DNA from: Drosophila persimilis
Lineage: Eukaryota > Arthropoda > Insecta > Diptera > Drosophilidae
NCBI RefSeq assembly: GCF_003286085.1
Contig: NW_020825340.1
Coordinates: 1,674,001 to 1,738,000, forward strand
Reading direction: 5' to 3'
Length of the DNA: 64,000 nucleotides
This document shows, piece by piece, positions 34,015 through 48,866 of the stretch (its first letter is position 1; each line of letters starts with the position of its first letter). Both the position numbers and the translations under genes were made by a program. Below the pieces are notes generated by a model that did not search any database, was not told where the DNA came from, and saw nothing but the letters and a program-made list of their open reading frames with translations.

Positions 34015-37000
34015 AAGTCCTCAAATCTTGTACAAGTCTCTTCTTAGCCATGTTTCTATGGCCATCAGTAGGTATATCTCTGAAAGTATGTTAACCCAAG
34101 CCAATTACCATAAACCCTATGCTCGGACAGGTCTCCGAAAATGTGCCGCGCAAGAGAGTAGAAATTTTTGAAGATATTTTCCCCAACAAGCAGCGGCGAC
34201 ACTCGACTCGAGTGGCTCTGGCCCAGACCGACAACGAAATGGCTAAAATATTTAAATTGCCGCCGAGCAGCAGAGCAGCGGCAGAGGCAGCGGCAGAGGC
34301 AGCACAGGCAAATGGCCATTAAGACAAAGTAAACAGGCTAACAGGGGTTCTGTGTTCGTCCGGTGGTCCCCCACTTGGACTGGCCAGGTCGATGCGTTGG
34401 CGACATCGCTCCAGAGGCAGTCAGGCGGCAGTCAGGAGGCAGGAGGCAGGCAGCCAGCCCACGAATCGCTCCGGGACTTGTGCAACAATTTGTGCAAGTC
34501 GAGAATTCAATGGAGTGGCTCCGAGTGGCTCCGAGTGGCCGCCTGGCGTCTGTGGCGTCCGTGCACAACTTTTGATTACTAATGAGCCGAATCGCTGTAG
34601 AGCGGCTGTCAGTCGCGGTGTAGAGCTCTGATTTATGCGGTTTATTTATGGAAATATCTATTCGCGTAGAAATTGAAAATTTACTTTGAATATCAAGTTT
34701 ACGAGCATATGGATGGATGGAGTATATGGCAAGACGCAGCCGTAGAGCGAAATTTCGATTGGAATCTCAATTTGATTTTAGATTTTTCGTGCAACCAAAT
34801 ATGCAAACAACTGAAGTTGTTTCAAGTTCTTTCCTTAGTAGAAAGTAGAAGACACTCGAAGCGAATCCATAAGAACGGATCCGATTCGATTGCTAGGATT
34901 CCCAGGAGCTTATGCAAAGATTCCACTGGATGGAACCCTGGGCTTACGTGTATTTATTACCAAAGTCGTGGAATAATTTACAATAATGGACGATAATTCA
35001 GTCATCAAGCAATGAGTGTTCTACAAGCCAGTCCACAATGTTTTGAATGTTGCTGCTTTCTGAAGATGGTGGGAGAGAATAAACTCCTAACAGGCAGTGC
35101 GATATATCTCATTGGATGAAATGAAATGTATCCTCAGATCAATGAAGAAGGTTCCCCTTTCCCTCCAATCGCAATATATGTACGATATGCACCTTTTAAA
35201 GCTATTATGAATATCACATAGTCATATCGTTTGTGTGTAGTTATGCTTAGGTTATGATATTCCATTGCATTCGGTTTGGCTAGGCTAAATTGTGTTGAGT
35301 TAAGCAATGTTGGCCGACATCAGCAGATGTTAGCCTTGTTCTTAATAGACAAGCGATGTTTTTGCATAGATTTTCCACAGCAGAGGCGCAATTAAAGTGC
35401 CGTCCACTCACGTAGACGTGTGTAGACGTGTGTAGACGTGGGGGTCCACACTGAGATATGATATCGGGTTTCGGACCTGACCGCAGCAGTGACGTTGCTA
35501 ACCTTGGTAGCCGGTGGAACCTCAGGAATGCAGCAGCAGCACCAGCAGCAGCAGCAGCTGCAGGTTCGTTGCCCAAGTCTTTTGATTCTAAGCGAGGCTA
35601 TGAGGCGAGGCTGTGAGGCTGTGAGGCTGTGAGTCGGGGCGTGGCCATGCCAGCCATCACGTAGCCAAAGAAACCTATCCACACAAATTGATAGAAACAG
35701 TAGGCAGGCGGTAGGCGCAACTTTCTTTCTTTTTTCCACTCTCACTTGGACGGGGGCTTATCTGGAGTGTGTTTATCTTGCATCTGCTTAATTTTTGAGA
35801 TGCGACATCGACCATGATTTCGTAAGATTTGAATGCGTTCGTTTCGTCTTTCGTCTGTCGGGTATCATTTCATTTAGTTTCCATTCAGCTCTGTTTATGT
35901 TGGAAATTTCTTTTGGAAGACGCGTGTGCCTACGTAATCGTTGTGGCACGTCTCTGCCCCTCCCTTTCCCGCCAGGTGAAAGACCCTCCAGATCCGAAAG
36001 TCGCTTGGGGGCAGACAGTGCTGACATATTGGTTGTGGATCGTGGCTCCGCGAGGGTTCAATGGTAGCTGGCGCTGACACTGGTACTGGCACTGCCATAG
36101 AATTCCAGTTGAATGGTGTGACACTCTCGATTCCACAATTAAATTGGTAAAAGTCAACAATCTGGCCAGATCTGAGAGCGGAGATCGGAGACCGGAGTGA
36201 GTGGCAGATCTGAGGCCAACAATAGATGGAAAACAAAGAGGGGAAGTAAGCGGGGACTGTTTTCGAGGGGTGTCATTATTTTGATATTTTTTCATATTGA
36301 AAAGATCTGCAAACGTTTCTTGGGAGGGGTTTCCAAAAGAGCTACAGAAGCATGTCTCTCCGCGTCCCCCACTATTGCCCTCTCTGTTCATCATTTACAA
36401 TATCTTTCCATGGGTATACCTCTCTCTCTCTCTCTGGTAATCCCCCAATTACTTTATTATCAACAATGCCCCATCGATCCATCCTCCATGGCCCATCCAT
36501 CTATGGCGCATCCTCCCTTTTGGTGAATTGGTTTCGATCTTTTGGCGAAACTTTCGCCGAATGGCAGAGCAGAGACGAGCAGTCAACGACCATTTTCCTG
36601 CCACTCGAGATACATGCAAATAATCGGGTAAACAGCTTTTGCCAGCAGAGCAGAGCAGCATGTCCAACACCAGTTAAAGCTACATCTGTAAGATGGAGAT
36701 GGAGATGGAGATGGAGCTGAAGATGGGCTGAAGATGGAGCTACAGATGGGGGAGAGGGAAGGAAGAGCCAAAGCCAGAGCCAGAGCTAGTACTATTATCA
36801 AATGCTCATCATTAACATTGGCTGCCTGCTGCTGTGGCGGCTGCAATCTCGACGTGACGATCAAATTGCAGCACATGTGAGTACACGTGTGCCGTGTGCC
36901 GTGTGTTCGAGTGTGCTGTGTGGGGCTGTTGTTGTGAAAATGAAATTAAACTAAATACCAAAGACAATGGAGCGGAGAGGAGATACAGATACTCGTACAC

Positions 37001-37712
37001 ATGTACGTCTTGTTTGTACTTGTAGTCGTATAGTCGTATCTTCGCGCTAAATTGCCGCCAGATACATTTTCAAATGAGTCTTAGACACAGTACAAAACAC
37101 AATAACATTGTTGATATCCCCTGGATCCCCTGCCACCAACATCCAACATCCAACATCCGAAGGGGTTTACCATGCAAATTGAGGGACGATGCCTGCTGCT
37201 GCTGCTGCTGCTGCTTCTGCTGCTCGTTCACTCAAATTGGCAGTGAAAGTAAAAGTTTAAGTTATTTCTCTCCCTCTCTGTCTCTGTGTCTGTCTCTGTC
37301 TGTATCTCTGGGCTGTCGAACCTTAGCAAAGTCGAACGCACAAGTAATGCTGACGACTGACGACTGACTGACAGATGGACTGACAGACATCTCGACCGAG
37401 ATCCGACATCCGACATGCCATATGCATGCCATAAAAAGATAAACCCCATAGCGGGAAGAGAGCCACATATTTGTGCCCTGAACCGAGGGTCTCGTAGGCC
37501 ATGGCCTGGCCTCAGGTTCGTTCAATTGATTTTCCTTGCCATACCAAACTTTTCCCCAATGGGAAAAAAGCCGCTGATGGGTGGCAGATCTCCACAGTGC
37601 TGTTCCATTAACCCACTGTCGCTTCTCTCGAAGAACTGCTGCCCATCGGACACACCCAGCCACTCCCACTCCCTCCGCTCTGTCCCAGGCACAGTTGGTC
37701 GTGACGAGCCAT

Positions 37713-37743
37713 GGGCATGGGCATCGGCATCGGCATCGGCATC
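37713..37743. repeat. GGCATC/GGCATG hexanucleotide repeat
   Basis: About five tandem copies of a GGCATS hexamer. Confidence 0.75.
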
Positions 37744-38560
37744 TCCTGTTTATAGAAGCAGCTCTACCCATCATAAATTAGGTGTAGATGGCATCTAAAA
37801 GCATCGCCGACTGCCGACTGACGCGGCACGAACGTTTCTCTGGGAGCGTTAATGGCAGTGTCTTCTGACTCGGGATCGCCTCTATGAACAGGAACTGCGG
37901 ATTCCGTTTGGATTGGTTGGGGGGCAGTGGGAGTGCCCCAAGAAATGGTGGAAAACAGTGGAAAATTCTTGGGATAATCTTCTGTTCTGTTCTGTTCTGT
38001 TCTTCACAATAAAGGAACATGGACATTCTTTCTAAGGAATTTTAAGCCCAAGGGAAACTCATTAAACAAGACGTTGCTTAACGGCAAAGATGTTATATAT
38101 TAAGTTATATATTTAATATTCTGTATCTTGCTTTAATTGAGAATTTCTATTACAATCATTCCATCAATTCATCAAGAAATGCATACTTTTCTGTTGTCTG
38201 TCGGCTGTATCCGTTTCCTGAATAGGTATGGAGATATTAAAGATATTTCAAGCACCAAAATTAAGTTGGGTATTTCCAAAAATCTTCAGATACATCCCAT
38301 CAGAGAGTTGATTGACTCAGTGGCACTTGTCAGTGGGGGGATACTCGTGGTACTCGTGTATCGGTAGCCGAAACCCAAAGCTCATTTGTCCGCCCCCACA
38401 CCAATCATTCATTCCATCCACATGGAAGATACACAGAGAGATACAAAGATACACCTGGTAGAATCGAGTGAGATACGGACATGGAACAGTTGAAGAAATA
38501 TCAAAGTAAAAACAAATTGCTGAGCGACTGCGTCAGGCGCAAGGAATGCGACCTTGAGCT

Positions 38561-38582
38561 GTCGTCGTCGTCGTCGTCGTCG
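38561..38582. repeat. GTC trinucleotide microsatellite
   Basis: Seven uninterrupted GTC units plus one base. Confidence 0.9.
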
Positions 38583-41520
38583 GCCGCTTGTTCAGATGTC
38601 GTGACCAGGCCCGGGCCCGGGCCCAGACCCAGACTCACAGATACGAGGCGTAGCAGCACAAGTACAGAGAGCGCGAAAGAAATATCTGCCAGGCAGAGGC
38701 ATAAATACGGCCAGAGAGATCAGAACCGAACCGAACAGCCCGCTTGGTACAGAGAAAACGAGACGCAGAAAATAGCGCAGTTTCGCGTACAATAAAACAC
38801 GTTTGACGAACGGTTTGATGGTGAAGATGAAGATTGAATATCTGTCAGATACACACACACACACACATGGCACACACAGAAGACGGCGCTCACTTTTATT
38901 TTCAGCATTGCAACCACAGGAACGGCAACAGCAACAGCAACAACAACAACAACAGCAACAGCCACTGAGACCTCAACCACAAAAGCAAATGCCATAACAA
39001 GCCAAAATAACAAAGATCAAACTCCAGCTGAATGAGAACAAAGCAGCGCAAGTATCTCAGCAAGTATCTGCCACCAAGTTGCCAGGTTGCCGGTTGCCAA
39101 GTTGCAATATAAAATGTATCTGGCTGTGGCTCTGTCTGTCTTTCTGTTTTCTGTCTGTTTTCCACTCGTTGAGTAAGTTTATTCATTCCATTAGAAACTT
39201 TCGAGGTCCGCCTTAGACTCGCGACAAAAACTCCACAGCCCCACAGCCCCAGAGACCCCCCCCTGCCTGCGATCCGAAGGTATTTGTGGTTCGCTCATTA
39301 CTTGAATAAACACGAGTATCAACAGATTGCAGCACTAAATATATTATATATTATTCTGTATAGTCCCCCAGCGAGTATTTACAGCAGCATAATGAATCCC
39401 AAAAATAAATGTGTACACATTTTTCGCTTGTCAAAGCGATTTACGAGTATTTGATTTTGCCAAGCAGATATATTCTCATATTTCACGTATGTGACAGGCA
39501 AAGTTCATGGAAGTCAAGGCTTCAATCGAGCAGCTAAAGATTCAACTGAATGTAATTTTGCTAGAGGAGTAGACACCCATCGAATACCCATTACATGGTG
39601 AATATACAACCTAACATACTACGGGTACGTTCTGAAGGAACTACCATCTCCTCCCGCCCTTTCACTCGAAACTTTCCCGATGGAAAAGTTGCCGCCCTGC
39701 TGCCGATGCCGATGCCGATGCTGATTCTTTCAGCGTCTCCAAAGTTCCAATGTTCTGTCGCTCGTTAATCGCTTGGGGAAAAAGCGGCCACAGTTATAAA
39801 CTTCGGACCATGAAATCGCATTAGATGGCAAGTCAACGAACTTCGGCTCGAGACCCGCTTCGAGGTTTATTTATGCAGTCGGAGGCCCAATTAGTTTCTC
39901 GAAAATGTCTGAGAACTATTCGATTTTGGCATTCGAGACAAATGCGCGCGCGGCACCGCTGATTTTGCAATTCGAAATATTTCTTGTAATTCTTTGGCGC
40001 ATTCTTGAAGATCTGACACAGTTTTGATTCGTTTGGAACCTGTTTTCAGGTTGTTTTGTGCTAGAACTTCGTTTCGCATCTGTATCTGTATCTGTATATG
40101 TTTTTCGATTTTGCATTCCATTCCTCTAAAAACGAAAACCAGTTACAGAATTAATTATTTTAAAACAAAATTTGCATTTCTTATTCAGTAAATTTCTCCC
40201 TTCCCCAAGCGATTGTCAATCAGTCATTTCCTTTTTGGGTGGGGAGGAACACAACACCAGACAATCAGCGTTTCATAGCTTCAGATTTCTATAAGAGTTC
40301 AACGGTTCCGAACGGAGTTCACGTTTGGGGTTTGTCCAAGAGATTTGCATAGATTATCGCGTGGAGAGATGGCCATAGAAATATCAAACAAGAGAATTGT
40401 AATCAGATCATTTATCCAACACGATCGTTTCATAAGAATCGCGAGTTCAAATATTATGAAGTTCAAACTTCAGGAGACAAAGAAACACTGAGATTACTTA
40501 AGAAAATGTTCCAATCATCATCTGAACATATCTTTGGGGGAAAACAATCTAAACTATCATAGAACCGATCTGAATCTAGCCTTCCTTTTCTTTTCCTTGG
40601 CAAAAATTTTCTTTGCTCTACCAGCTTTTACCAGTAGTGCTCTTGTTTCTCCCCTTTCCCCTAATAAAAGCGAACAAAAACTAGGTTTCTGTACCAAATG
40701 GACAAGACATTAAATCAAAACCATACGTACGTATAATTCCGACAGTCTCAACCCCAATTATGGCTCTGGTCATTACATTTCGGGGCTTGAATTAGTCGTA
40801 AAACAAAAGACTTAAGCAACGAACGCGAGGCGTAATTGCTGCTACGTGCTGAGCATTTAACATTTCGTTGATCGTTGATCCGAGGGAAGAACCAGACAAC
40901 CAGACAACCACAAAAAAGTGAAACAAACATGAGTAAAACAAATGTACAAATGGCCCGTACAAGTTTTTTGGGGATCGGCACGGCACTCGTTAAAATCACT
41001 CAATAAACTGGCGGAAATGACTTGCTCCGTACGATCCGCACACACACACACAGATAGAAGATCTGTGAGCTGCGAGATGGAAAGTACTTTCGGAACAAAT
41101 GAAATTTCATAATTAGCCAGGGCCATCGAGGATGGGAAGGTGAAATGGCAGGTGAGACGTGCGACGTGAGACGTGGGGCTAAGCAAATCGAATCATCCAG
41201 AGGGCCAGAGGGAGAGCCGCCACAGATGGAGATGCAGATGGAGATGGAGATGGAGCTGTGAAGCTGTGAAGCTGTCCGTCCCGGCCATTTAATTAGCCAT
41301 TTTCACACATTTCACTTTCAACGAGCTGCCGCCAAATTGTGAAAAGAAAAAAAAGATACACAGAGAGTAGAGTGTGGAGAGTAGAGAGCAGAGTGTTGGT
41401 TCGTGTGTGAGAGATCTCTTCAATGAAACGCAAAAAAGCCATTAGCCGGTCAAGTGCACAGATCGTCAGAGCGTAGGTTGGTTGACAAGACCGTCTCTGT
41501 CCGTGATGTTTGTGTCCGAG

Positions 41521-41544
41521 TATCTGTATCTGTATCTGTATCTG
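41521..41544. repeat. TATCTG hexanucleotide microsatellite
   Basis: Four copies of TATCTG. A similar short tract lies near 40078-40097, so the same unit recurs in this interval. Confidence 0.8.
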
Positions 41545-43858
41545 CGTATCTTTGTGTCTTTGTATCTTGGCCGGCCATCCGCCTGCCGCTTCCTCTGTGC
41601 GTTGACAGCAGCGGCGGTGGATGGCTTTCAAGTGGCCAATTTCTATTTTTTCTCCCGTCTACTTTTGAAATCTCTTCAGTTAATTGAAAATTTCCCATCG
41701 CATTGAACTTGAAAGAGCGTCTGCGCTGTGGCCATTGCCATAAATCTCTAGCCAAAATCCCAAATTTCCATTAGCCAAAGAGCCACGTTGATTGGCAGTC
41801 GATGGCCCGAACTTTGGATTTCTACCTGTGTAATTAGCATTTTTGATTTGTGCGCCGCTCCCTCCCAGCCTGCCCACACACATGCGAGCCTCTGCCTCGA
41901 ATAAAAATAGAAACTGCGCAGATACTCGCCACAAGATACATGCGGTACGTAGTACCAGCCCATGCCCATCCAGCGCACGAGATGACAAATGGAACACGTT
42001 ACAAACCTGCAAAAATGCCAATAAAAAACAGAAATTAATGATCATTGATCAATCATATTCATATCTCAAGAAAGTCACAAACAAATACGCAGTACTAATA
42101 ATTATATATATAATCTCAATATATCAAATCTGTTCACGTATTTTAACATCTCATAGACCAAAAAAGTTGGTGAATGTATCCTATAATTTTTTTGCATTTA
42201 TTCGGCAACTTTTCTCATTATTATTCCCTTGAATAAGCGCGCAAAAATGCTATGAAATATTATATATTTTGTGGTAAAAGTATTCCCCACTTTCATGTCC
42301 AAAGTTTTTGTTGGTAATTATATTACGATAATAAGAAATATTTCTCATCTTTTAACTCGTCTCGTAACTCATCTCAAATACCCACCTAAAAGCCATCTCT
42401 TCTACCTTCTCATCCTAAAATCTCTCCTAAAAGCTATGCTAGAGAAAACATTAAATGAAGTATGACTTTTACTTTACGCCCATGCCAAAACTCGCAACGT
42501 TTTGACCAAGTGGTAGCCGTGAACAATGGGAGGAGACATGCAAAATGATGGAGAGCCAACGACCAGAGTCAAAAGCAAATGGACCGTAATCAGCATTAAC
42601 GGCTTCACGAGTCTGACCGTCCGACCGTCCAGCTGGCCAACAAGATAGTACAGGCCTGGCTGCGACCACTCTGCTTATTGGCCGATTAATAAGACTGAAA
42701 GGCAATTAAATCCAACCAAGTCTCAGATTAATGCATGCTAGTGGAATGGGCGGAATAAGTGGAGTCAGGGAGAGTGGGGGGAGTGGTGAAGGGGGGCCAA
42801 AATGGTGCACTAATCAGCTAATCAGCTAATGATAGTGTGCTATCTTTTGCTGTCCAATGGAGAGTGTGAAAGAAATAATAAGTCTGTGCCGATATGTACC
42901 TATCTTTGGCCAAATAATATTTCTAATTGATACCGTTCAAATATTGGGGGTTCCTTCAGTTTTCTATTTCAGTACAACAATGGCAAAAATGCTCTCAAAG
43001 TGAGCAATTTTGATTTTTTGAGCCCTGTCTCTGCGCTGTCTCTTCACCATCTCTCCTCTGCCACAAGCCTCCGTAGACTATTCATTACATTATATTTCAT
43101 TTCAATTCCATTTGGCCAGATCTCGTTTGGCCCGGCACTTTGTTGTGCTCTCGGCTTTGTTGGTCATTAGGAAATTTGTTACAAATTGTATCTGTGGCGT
43201 GTGCAAAGGCTGGCTGCCTGTCTGCCTGGCTGCCGTTTGCAACATTTGCCTTAATGCGATTTGCATTGAAAATTGGCACAAAAGTCGATTTTGTGCGGCG
43301 GGCTCTGGCGGGTCTGGGTGTGGACTCTCGGGTCGCCCATTGGGTCTGGACAGAAACAGAAACCAAAAACCAAACTGAATGGAGCTCCCAGCTTAGCCGG
43401 GGATTGGGCTATTCACCTGCATACTGGACGGGACTCGTAGTGGACTCCAGTGCTCTCCAGTGGTCTCCAGTGCTCTCGTGTCTCGTGTCTGGCCGTCCCA
43501 GATAAATCGTTTCGCAGCCAAAGCCTTTTAGGTGTGAACTTTTTTTTCACTTTTGCTCTATGTACGAGTTTGTACTTTTCAGTCTGCCCCGCCGCTCGAT
43601 TTGAATTGGTTTTGAGGTCAAAACTCGTTCCACTTTGCTATGAAACTCAATGCAAAAATATATAACACAAAAAATGATAGTTCGAAAACCCAAGATACTA
43701 TCCGACATGCGTGTTATTATTCGGCATGTTGGGCTGGCAGGAAAATTGCACATAATATTTGCTATTCGATGAAGAAACCGCTGGAGATTGCATTTCCATA
43801 ATCAAATTACGGCCACCGCCGATTGTCCACAGACATTTTGGCATTTTTTAATGAAAGC

Positions 43859-43896
43859 AGCTCCAGCTCCAGCCCCAGCTCCAGCCCCAGCTCCAG
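43859..43896. repeat. AGCTCCAGCCCC minisatellite
   Basis: Three 12-bp AGCTCCAGCCCC-type units in tandem. Confidence 0.8.
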
Positions 43897-44614
43897 ATTA
43901 GTTTTCTATAGAAATAGCCATAGACACGCCCACGAAGTGATTGGCAAAGTACTGCGCTGTCAGAGCAATTATGATTATTGGCCTGGCTGCTGCTGGCGAT
44001 TATTGCCGCATTCTTTCCATACCACTACCATAGGTCTCTCGATTTCACAATTGAATCCGCGAAACGTGTTCTGCGCGGGCCACAAGGAGTCCAGAAGTGG
44101 CGCGGAATGAGGCAATAAATAAATATGAAAAATTAAAATCAAATTACACAGATCATTTGATTTCTGCTGGCAGATTTCTGGAGCTGCTCCACAAAAGGAT
44201 TATGGAATTATAGGTTTATTTTTGGCTAGGTGTCGATCTGCGGAATTTCTACATTTATTGGCATTTGAAAAGGGTAGGCAATTCAGGTAATTCAGAGTCT
44301 GAAACTGAAATCTTTCTAAGAAATAATTATACCATGTACATATTTATACATTTTGATTTGTAGTTTTGTGCCTTAGACTTCAGGAGTAGTGAGATGATCT
44401 TTTCCTAAGATCTATTCTGCAGAAATATACATATATTTAAACACCTTCCCGACTTCTTATGGGGATATTTTATTAGCTTCTTCAATGCAAACAGGTTCAA
44501 CGGACAATTAACGAATTTCAATATCAAATTAATGTATTTTTCCCCAGCCATTGCTAAGTGTCATTAGATGGTTCGTGTTCGATTCCCTGCTTAGGTTTTC
44601 AATTTCAATTCAAG

Positions 44615-44642
44615 GCATAGCCATAGCCATAGCCATAGCCGT
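44615..44642. repeat. CATAGC hexanucleotide microsatellite
   Basis: About five copies of CATAGC, the last imperfect. Confidence 0.8.
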
Positions 44643-47243
44643 AGAGTGCCTGAAGTCGCAGTGAAACAACTTTCAATGTGAATGCAACAACAACAACAAC
44701 AACAACAGCAACAGCACCCAAAGGCAAACCCACATCTCGAGTGGGTGGGGGTGTGGGGGTACAGGTACAGTCAAGTGGTAGTGACATATCGCTGCCTGAT
44801 GGAAAAATGCGGTTAATGTGGTTAATGCCAATAGCTGTGGCTATGTCTGACGACTGGTGGCTGGTAGCTGGTGGCTGGTGGCTGCCTGCAGGCCGGACTG
44901 GACCTATGCACTTGTTCAATTTCCTAATTAAGTCAAAGGCTCACTGACAGATTCAGCTATGGGGGTTTTTATGGTCTTGTTGGGCTTTATGTGGCAATAC
45001 ATTGGGGAACATTGGGCATGAGTCCACTCCGAGTGCAAGTGAAAGGTGACTGGAGGCAGTGCAGTGTAACCTTCAAGGGTGCCTGCCATTGGGAAAGAAA
45101 TCTACACAAATAATAGTGGGGGGATGTTATCCCAAATAGCTGCATACATACATATATGGTAATATATTTTACATAAATCTGCATCGGCATTCAATTTTAC
45201 CCCATTTTGTCGTTTAAAAAGAAAACAGCCCAAAAATTTCTCTTGTGTCCACTCTTTCTTGATGCATTCGACAGGAACACATGGGGCTGTCAGCTGACAA
45301 TCAGATCAGTCCAAGTCGAAATTCGACAAACAATGCAGGGGAGATGGCAAGCGAGACAGCAGTTGTCATTTCGAAGAGGGGGAAAGCCGCAAAGAATGCA
45401 AAAGTGGCGATCGTTGGTTGCCAATTTTCCCTTGTCACGTGCCATTCGCCTTTCGATTCGCATTTCTTTCAATTTCCCTAATGATTTCATTAGAAAAATG
45501 CACAGAAATATAGCTAAAGGCCCGCTGAGTATTCTCTTAAGACCCAATAAAGAAAGAGTCTACTTTCATGGACTATTTCTCAGCTTGAGCGACAGATACA
45601 CAAGACTTCAAAGTACGAGAAAGGGTCTCAAATTCAACACCATTTCATTGTAAACTCTTCCCAATTCGATCATATCCCATTTAAGTTGCATAATTCTCGT
45701 TGCATTTCCTTTATGCGTTTTTCTGGAAAGGAAGTAATCGGTTGATAGATTTCACTTTGTGACAGTTCCATGCAAAATGGAAAATTAATTTGCGATTCTC
45801 AGGCAGAGACACAGATGCGAATGCGAATGCGAATGCCTTGCCATGCCATGCCATGCCTCGTGTGGAGTGTGTGTTTCGAGTAGTATTCAAGGAAAATGCC
45901 TGCCACTTCACAGAAAATGCATACCCCACCCCAGCCCAGTCGTCCGCCTCTGTTTGGCCGGACCGGAACGGGCCAATGTGGCCGTTTGTTTTGGCCAAAG
46001 TTGATGGACTCGTTTGGGGCGCCTACAGCCACGGCCGCCACAGCCGCCCCGCCGCACTAAAAGTGAATGGGCCGACGCGGCTGGGAGGGTAGGTGCAGGG
46101 GGAAACACTTGGGCAGCAGCAAATCGACGTTTTAACAATTTGGCTAAAGTTTAATAAACTTTATGAAATGCTGTCCTGAGTGGGAAATGCATGCGCAGTC
46201 GGGGGGCCCGCGTGGAGTCGTCGACTCCAATGACAATGATGCGGACAGCGGGTGGGGGCCGCAGGAGGGGTACCCGGCTGTCAAGTGAGTTTTTCGGGGC
46301 GATAATGTGCCGGACAGAAAAAGGAAATTCAAGGAAAGCCATGGGACACGCGGCAGCAGGAAACAGCCAAGCAGCCATGAAGCCATGAAGCCATCAAGCC
46401 ATCAAGCCATGCAGCCATGCAGCAGTTGCCATGTTAGAAAGTTGCCATTATTTCAGTGCTCAGTGTCCAGTATTTCATTTTCCTTTTTTCACGCTCTTTG
46501 TCTATACAATTTCAAATTCAAATTTTCGCTGCATTCATCATAATTTTGTTGCTTCTTGGGGATGTTACGCAATCGGAAAAATATTCATTTTGCTTCCCTT
46601 TTCTGGTGACATTTGTATGCCATTTTCTTCTGTGCTTACGCAACCGAATGTCGCACACCCATAAATCAATCAAAAAAATCCATTGAAAAGGTGAATAATT
46701 TTATCCCACGAATATCGCATCTCAAGCCAAGTTTAGATATCTTTAATACTCCTCAAATGAAAAGCTCCGAAGACGTACGAGTATACTGCATATCTTCTAA
46801 TAAATACATATGTATCTCCGATCTTTCAAGCTGGTTCCTTCCATCGAAGTGTTTGCTTCATTGAATTTCTATTGGCTTTCGTGGCCAAACTGTATATTAG
46901 CATCTATATTTTTTTATAGATTGTCAAATCAAATTATGCATCGCTCCAGCAAAGCAATCGAGGACGGGGGAGTGTCTCTGGGAACGGCCACTCCCGAGTC
47001 ACACGAGCCACACGAGCCACACGAGCATGTGGAAAGGCACTCCAGTGGCAGTGCCAACGATCGACACCAAACGGCCAAAAAGGAGCCTTGGAGAGAAAGT
47101 GGGAAAAATGGCAGAGATCGGTTGGATCGCTTCGAGGGTTATCATTATGCAGCAAATACACATACAGTGGGAAAACAAATTGATGGCCAGAAAGAGATTT
47201 CCAAAGGAAAACCTTGGAAACTCCAGATATATATGTGTCTATA

Positions 47244-47270
47244 CAGCTGCGCCGAAAAAAATAGCACCAG
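47244..47270 (+). repeat. Left outer terminal inverted repeat of the Tc1-like element
   Basis: Starts at the CAG after the flanking TA. It pairs with 48867-48891 with one substitution (CTG versus TGG near the tip). Confidence 0.85.
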
Positions 47271-47534
47271 GGGACTAATGTTTCTATATTGACGGATTTA
47301 GCTTAAATAATGGTTCTAATGAACGTTGTTAAGACTAATATGTAAACTTTAAGGTATAATTTATCGTATCCCAGAGCACTGGTATGATTTGCAAGCTCCA
47401 AATGAAAAAATTTGAAAAGAGAAGAATTTTATCAGAAATTTGGGCACCAACAAAAATAGCACCAATTTACAAGGAAATCGAAAAACTATAAAATACAAGG
47501 AAACTTTCCAAATTTTTTTGTAAAATATGTTACT

Positions 47535-48547
47535 TTAGTTGTATTTAAAGGTTGGCGTTTTGTTGTAAAACCTTTGACAGCAACAACAGCAGCTCAGCAT
47601 ATTGGCACTAAAGCTCACCTCATTTTCGCATCTTTTCCTTGGGATATTGATCCACGAACCATGCAGAATACCCCAAACATGTTTAATGTTCTTTGATTCC
47701 GCATTAGAAACATATTTTTTAGCTTGACCCAAAACATTAGCAATGGGGTTCAAGTCTGGAGACTGAACAGGCCAATCTATTGCACTAAGTGAATTGTGCT
47801 CGAACCACTTTCGAGCTCTCTTTCTAGATCGTTTTGGGTAATTTTCCTAATGGAAGACACAAAACAACTCTATTTCGTATTCTGCATAAAGCAGAATCAC
47901 TGTTTCTTTGATATTGACATAGACGTGTTGATCCATAATGGGGTTGTGCCATGTACTGGATCACCTGCCTAGTACGAAAATCATGCCCATACGATTTTGC
48001 TTGCTTTTCTATGTCTAATGAATTTACATTTGAGTCTGGGGGTTATATTCTGCATTCGGTAATCGTTTCACACAAGAACAAGACCCTTTTACACCAAAAA
48101 ATAAATTTTGGCTTTAGTCGGACCACAGGATGTTTATCCATTTTCCTTGGCCCAACTTTAGTGCTATTTTGCATACCAAACTTTTTTTGCCCTATGCCTT
48201 CCCATGAGAAGTGGAATTTTCCTCGGACTACGAGTACCCATTTTACGTTCTTGTATACAAGATCTAACTTTCCTGGTACTTGACGATTTTTTAAGATCCT
48301 TGCTTTAGCTTTGTGGCCGACTTAAATGGGTCCTCCTTGCTCCCACGAACCAGTAGTCTTAGCAGAAATGGGGATATCGCGGCCTTTCTTCCACGTGTTT
48401 CTTGTTGGAAACATATTTAAAAGCATTGCTAATCATTTCTTTTGAACAACCGACAATTTGCCCCACCTTAGCATAGGTCCTGCCTTCTGAAATGAAAGTT
48501 TTGATCCTTTGGCTTTTTTCTTCACTTTAGTGCTTTCCAAGACCCAT
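47535..48547 (-). pseudogene. Tc1-like transposase pseudogene
   Basis: Reading the minus strand, an ATG at 48547 is followed within seven codons by a stop. Beyond it a helix-turn-helix segment is still legible (RIKTFISEGRTYAKVGQIVG, then CSKEMISNAFKY). Near the C terminus the Tc1 signature SPDLNPIEN is present as SPDLNPIANVLG, so the third catalytic acidic residue (Glu) is Ala. The frame is disrupted between these blocks. DNA-binding and DDE parts are recognised by motif only. Confidence 0.85.
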
Positions 48548-48866
48548 AACTACTTAAATTTTGTAACTTTCTTGTCACAATCACCTAAAGCCACCGATTT
48601 TTAATTCAATCAAGAACTTAAAATATTAAGAAGCTCCGAAAAGTAGAAGCTTTTACTTAAAACAGTTACTGGTGCTATTTTTGTTGGTGCTCTATTTCGC
48701 TCCCCTTTCGCAAAATTGCCTAATGTTATAAGAACCGTTAGAATTGAGAGAGTAAGAACAATCCTCTCAGAGAGGAGACATATAAAGCTACATTATATTG
48801 CAGTAAAGTCCAGAAAATGTTGGACAGTGGTCTTGTTTTGAAGGAATAAAGACGGTCGTCCCTACC

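Larger units (their letters stand above)
34015..47243. other. Gene-poor interval rich in simple repeats
   Basis: 13 kb with no gene I can support. Open frames here are short, overlap on several frames and are built from simple repeats. Repeats include GTC triplets (38561-38582), CA dinucleotides (38851-38866), TTCTG pentamers (37981-38003), GGCATC hexamers (37713-37743), TATCTG hexamers (41521-41544), AGCTCCAGCCCC units (43859-43896) and CATAGC hexamers (44615-44642). It may contain remote regulatory DNA or 5' UTR exons of flanking genes that cannot be seen by eye. Confidence 0.6.

Noticed and set aside
34119-34322. 67-codon ORF with an Ala/Glu-rich end, downstream of the Cys-cluster gene
   Set aside because: The C-terminal part comes from a GCAGAG simple repeat and nothing supports a separate transcript.
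44561-44600. tRNA-like GTTCGATTCC string
   Set aside because: No matching A box, acceptor stem or anticodon arm around it.
46810-47292. 160-codon frame ending at the Tc1-like element
   Set aside because: It runs into the transposon terminal repeat, contains a CACGAGC simple repeat and has no domain.
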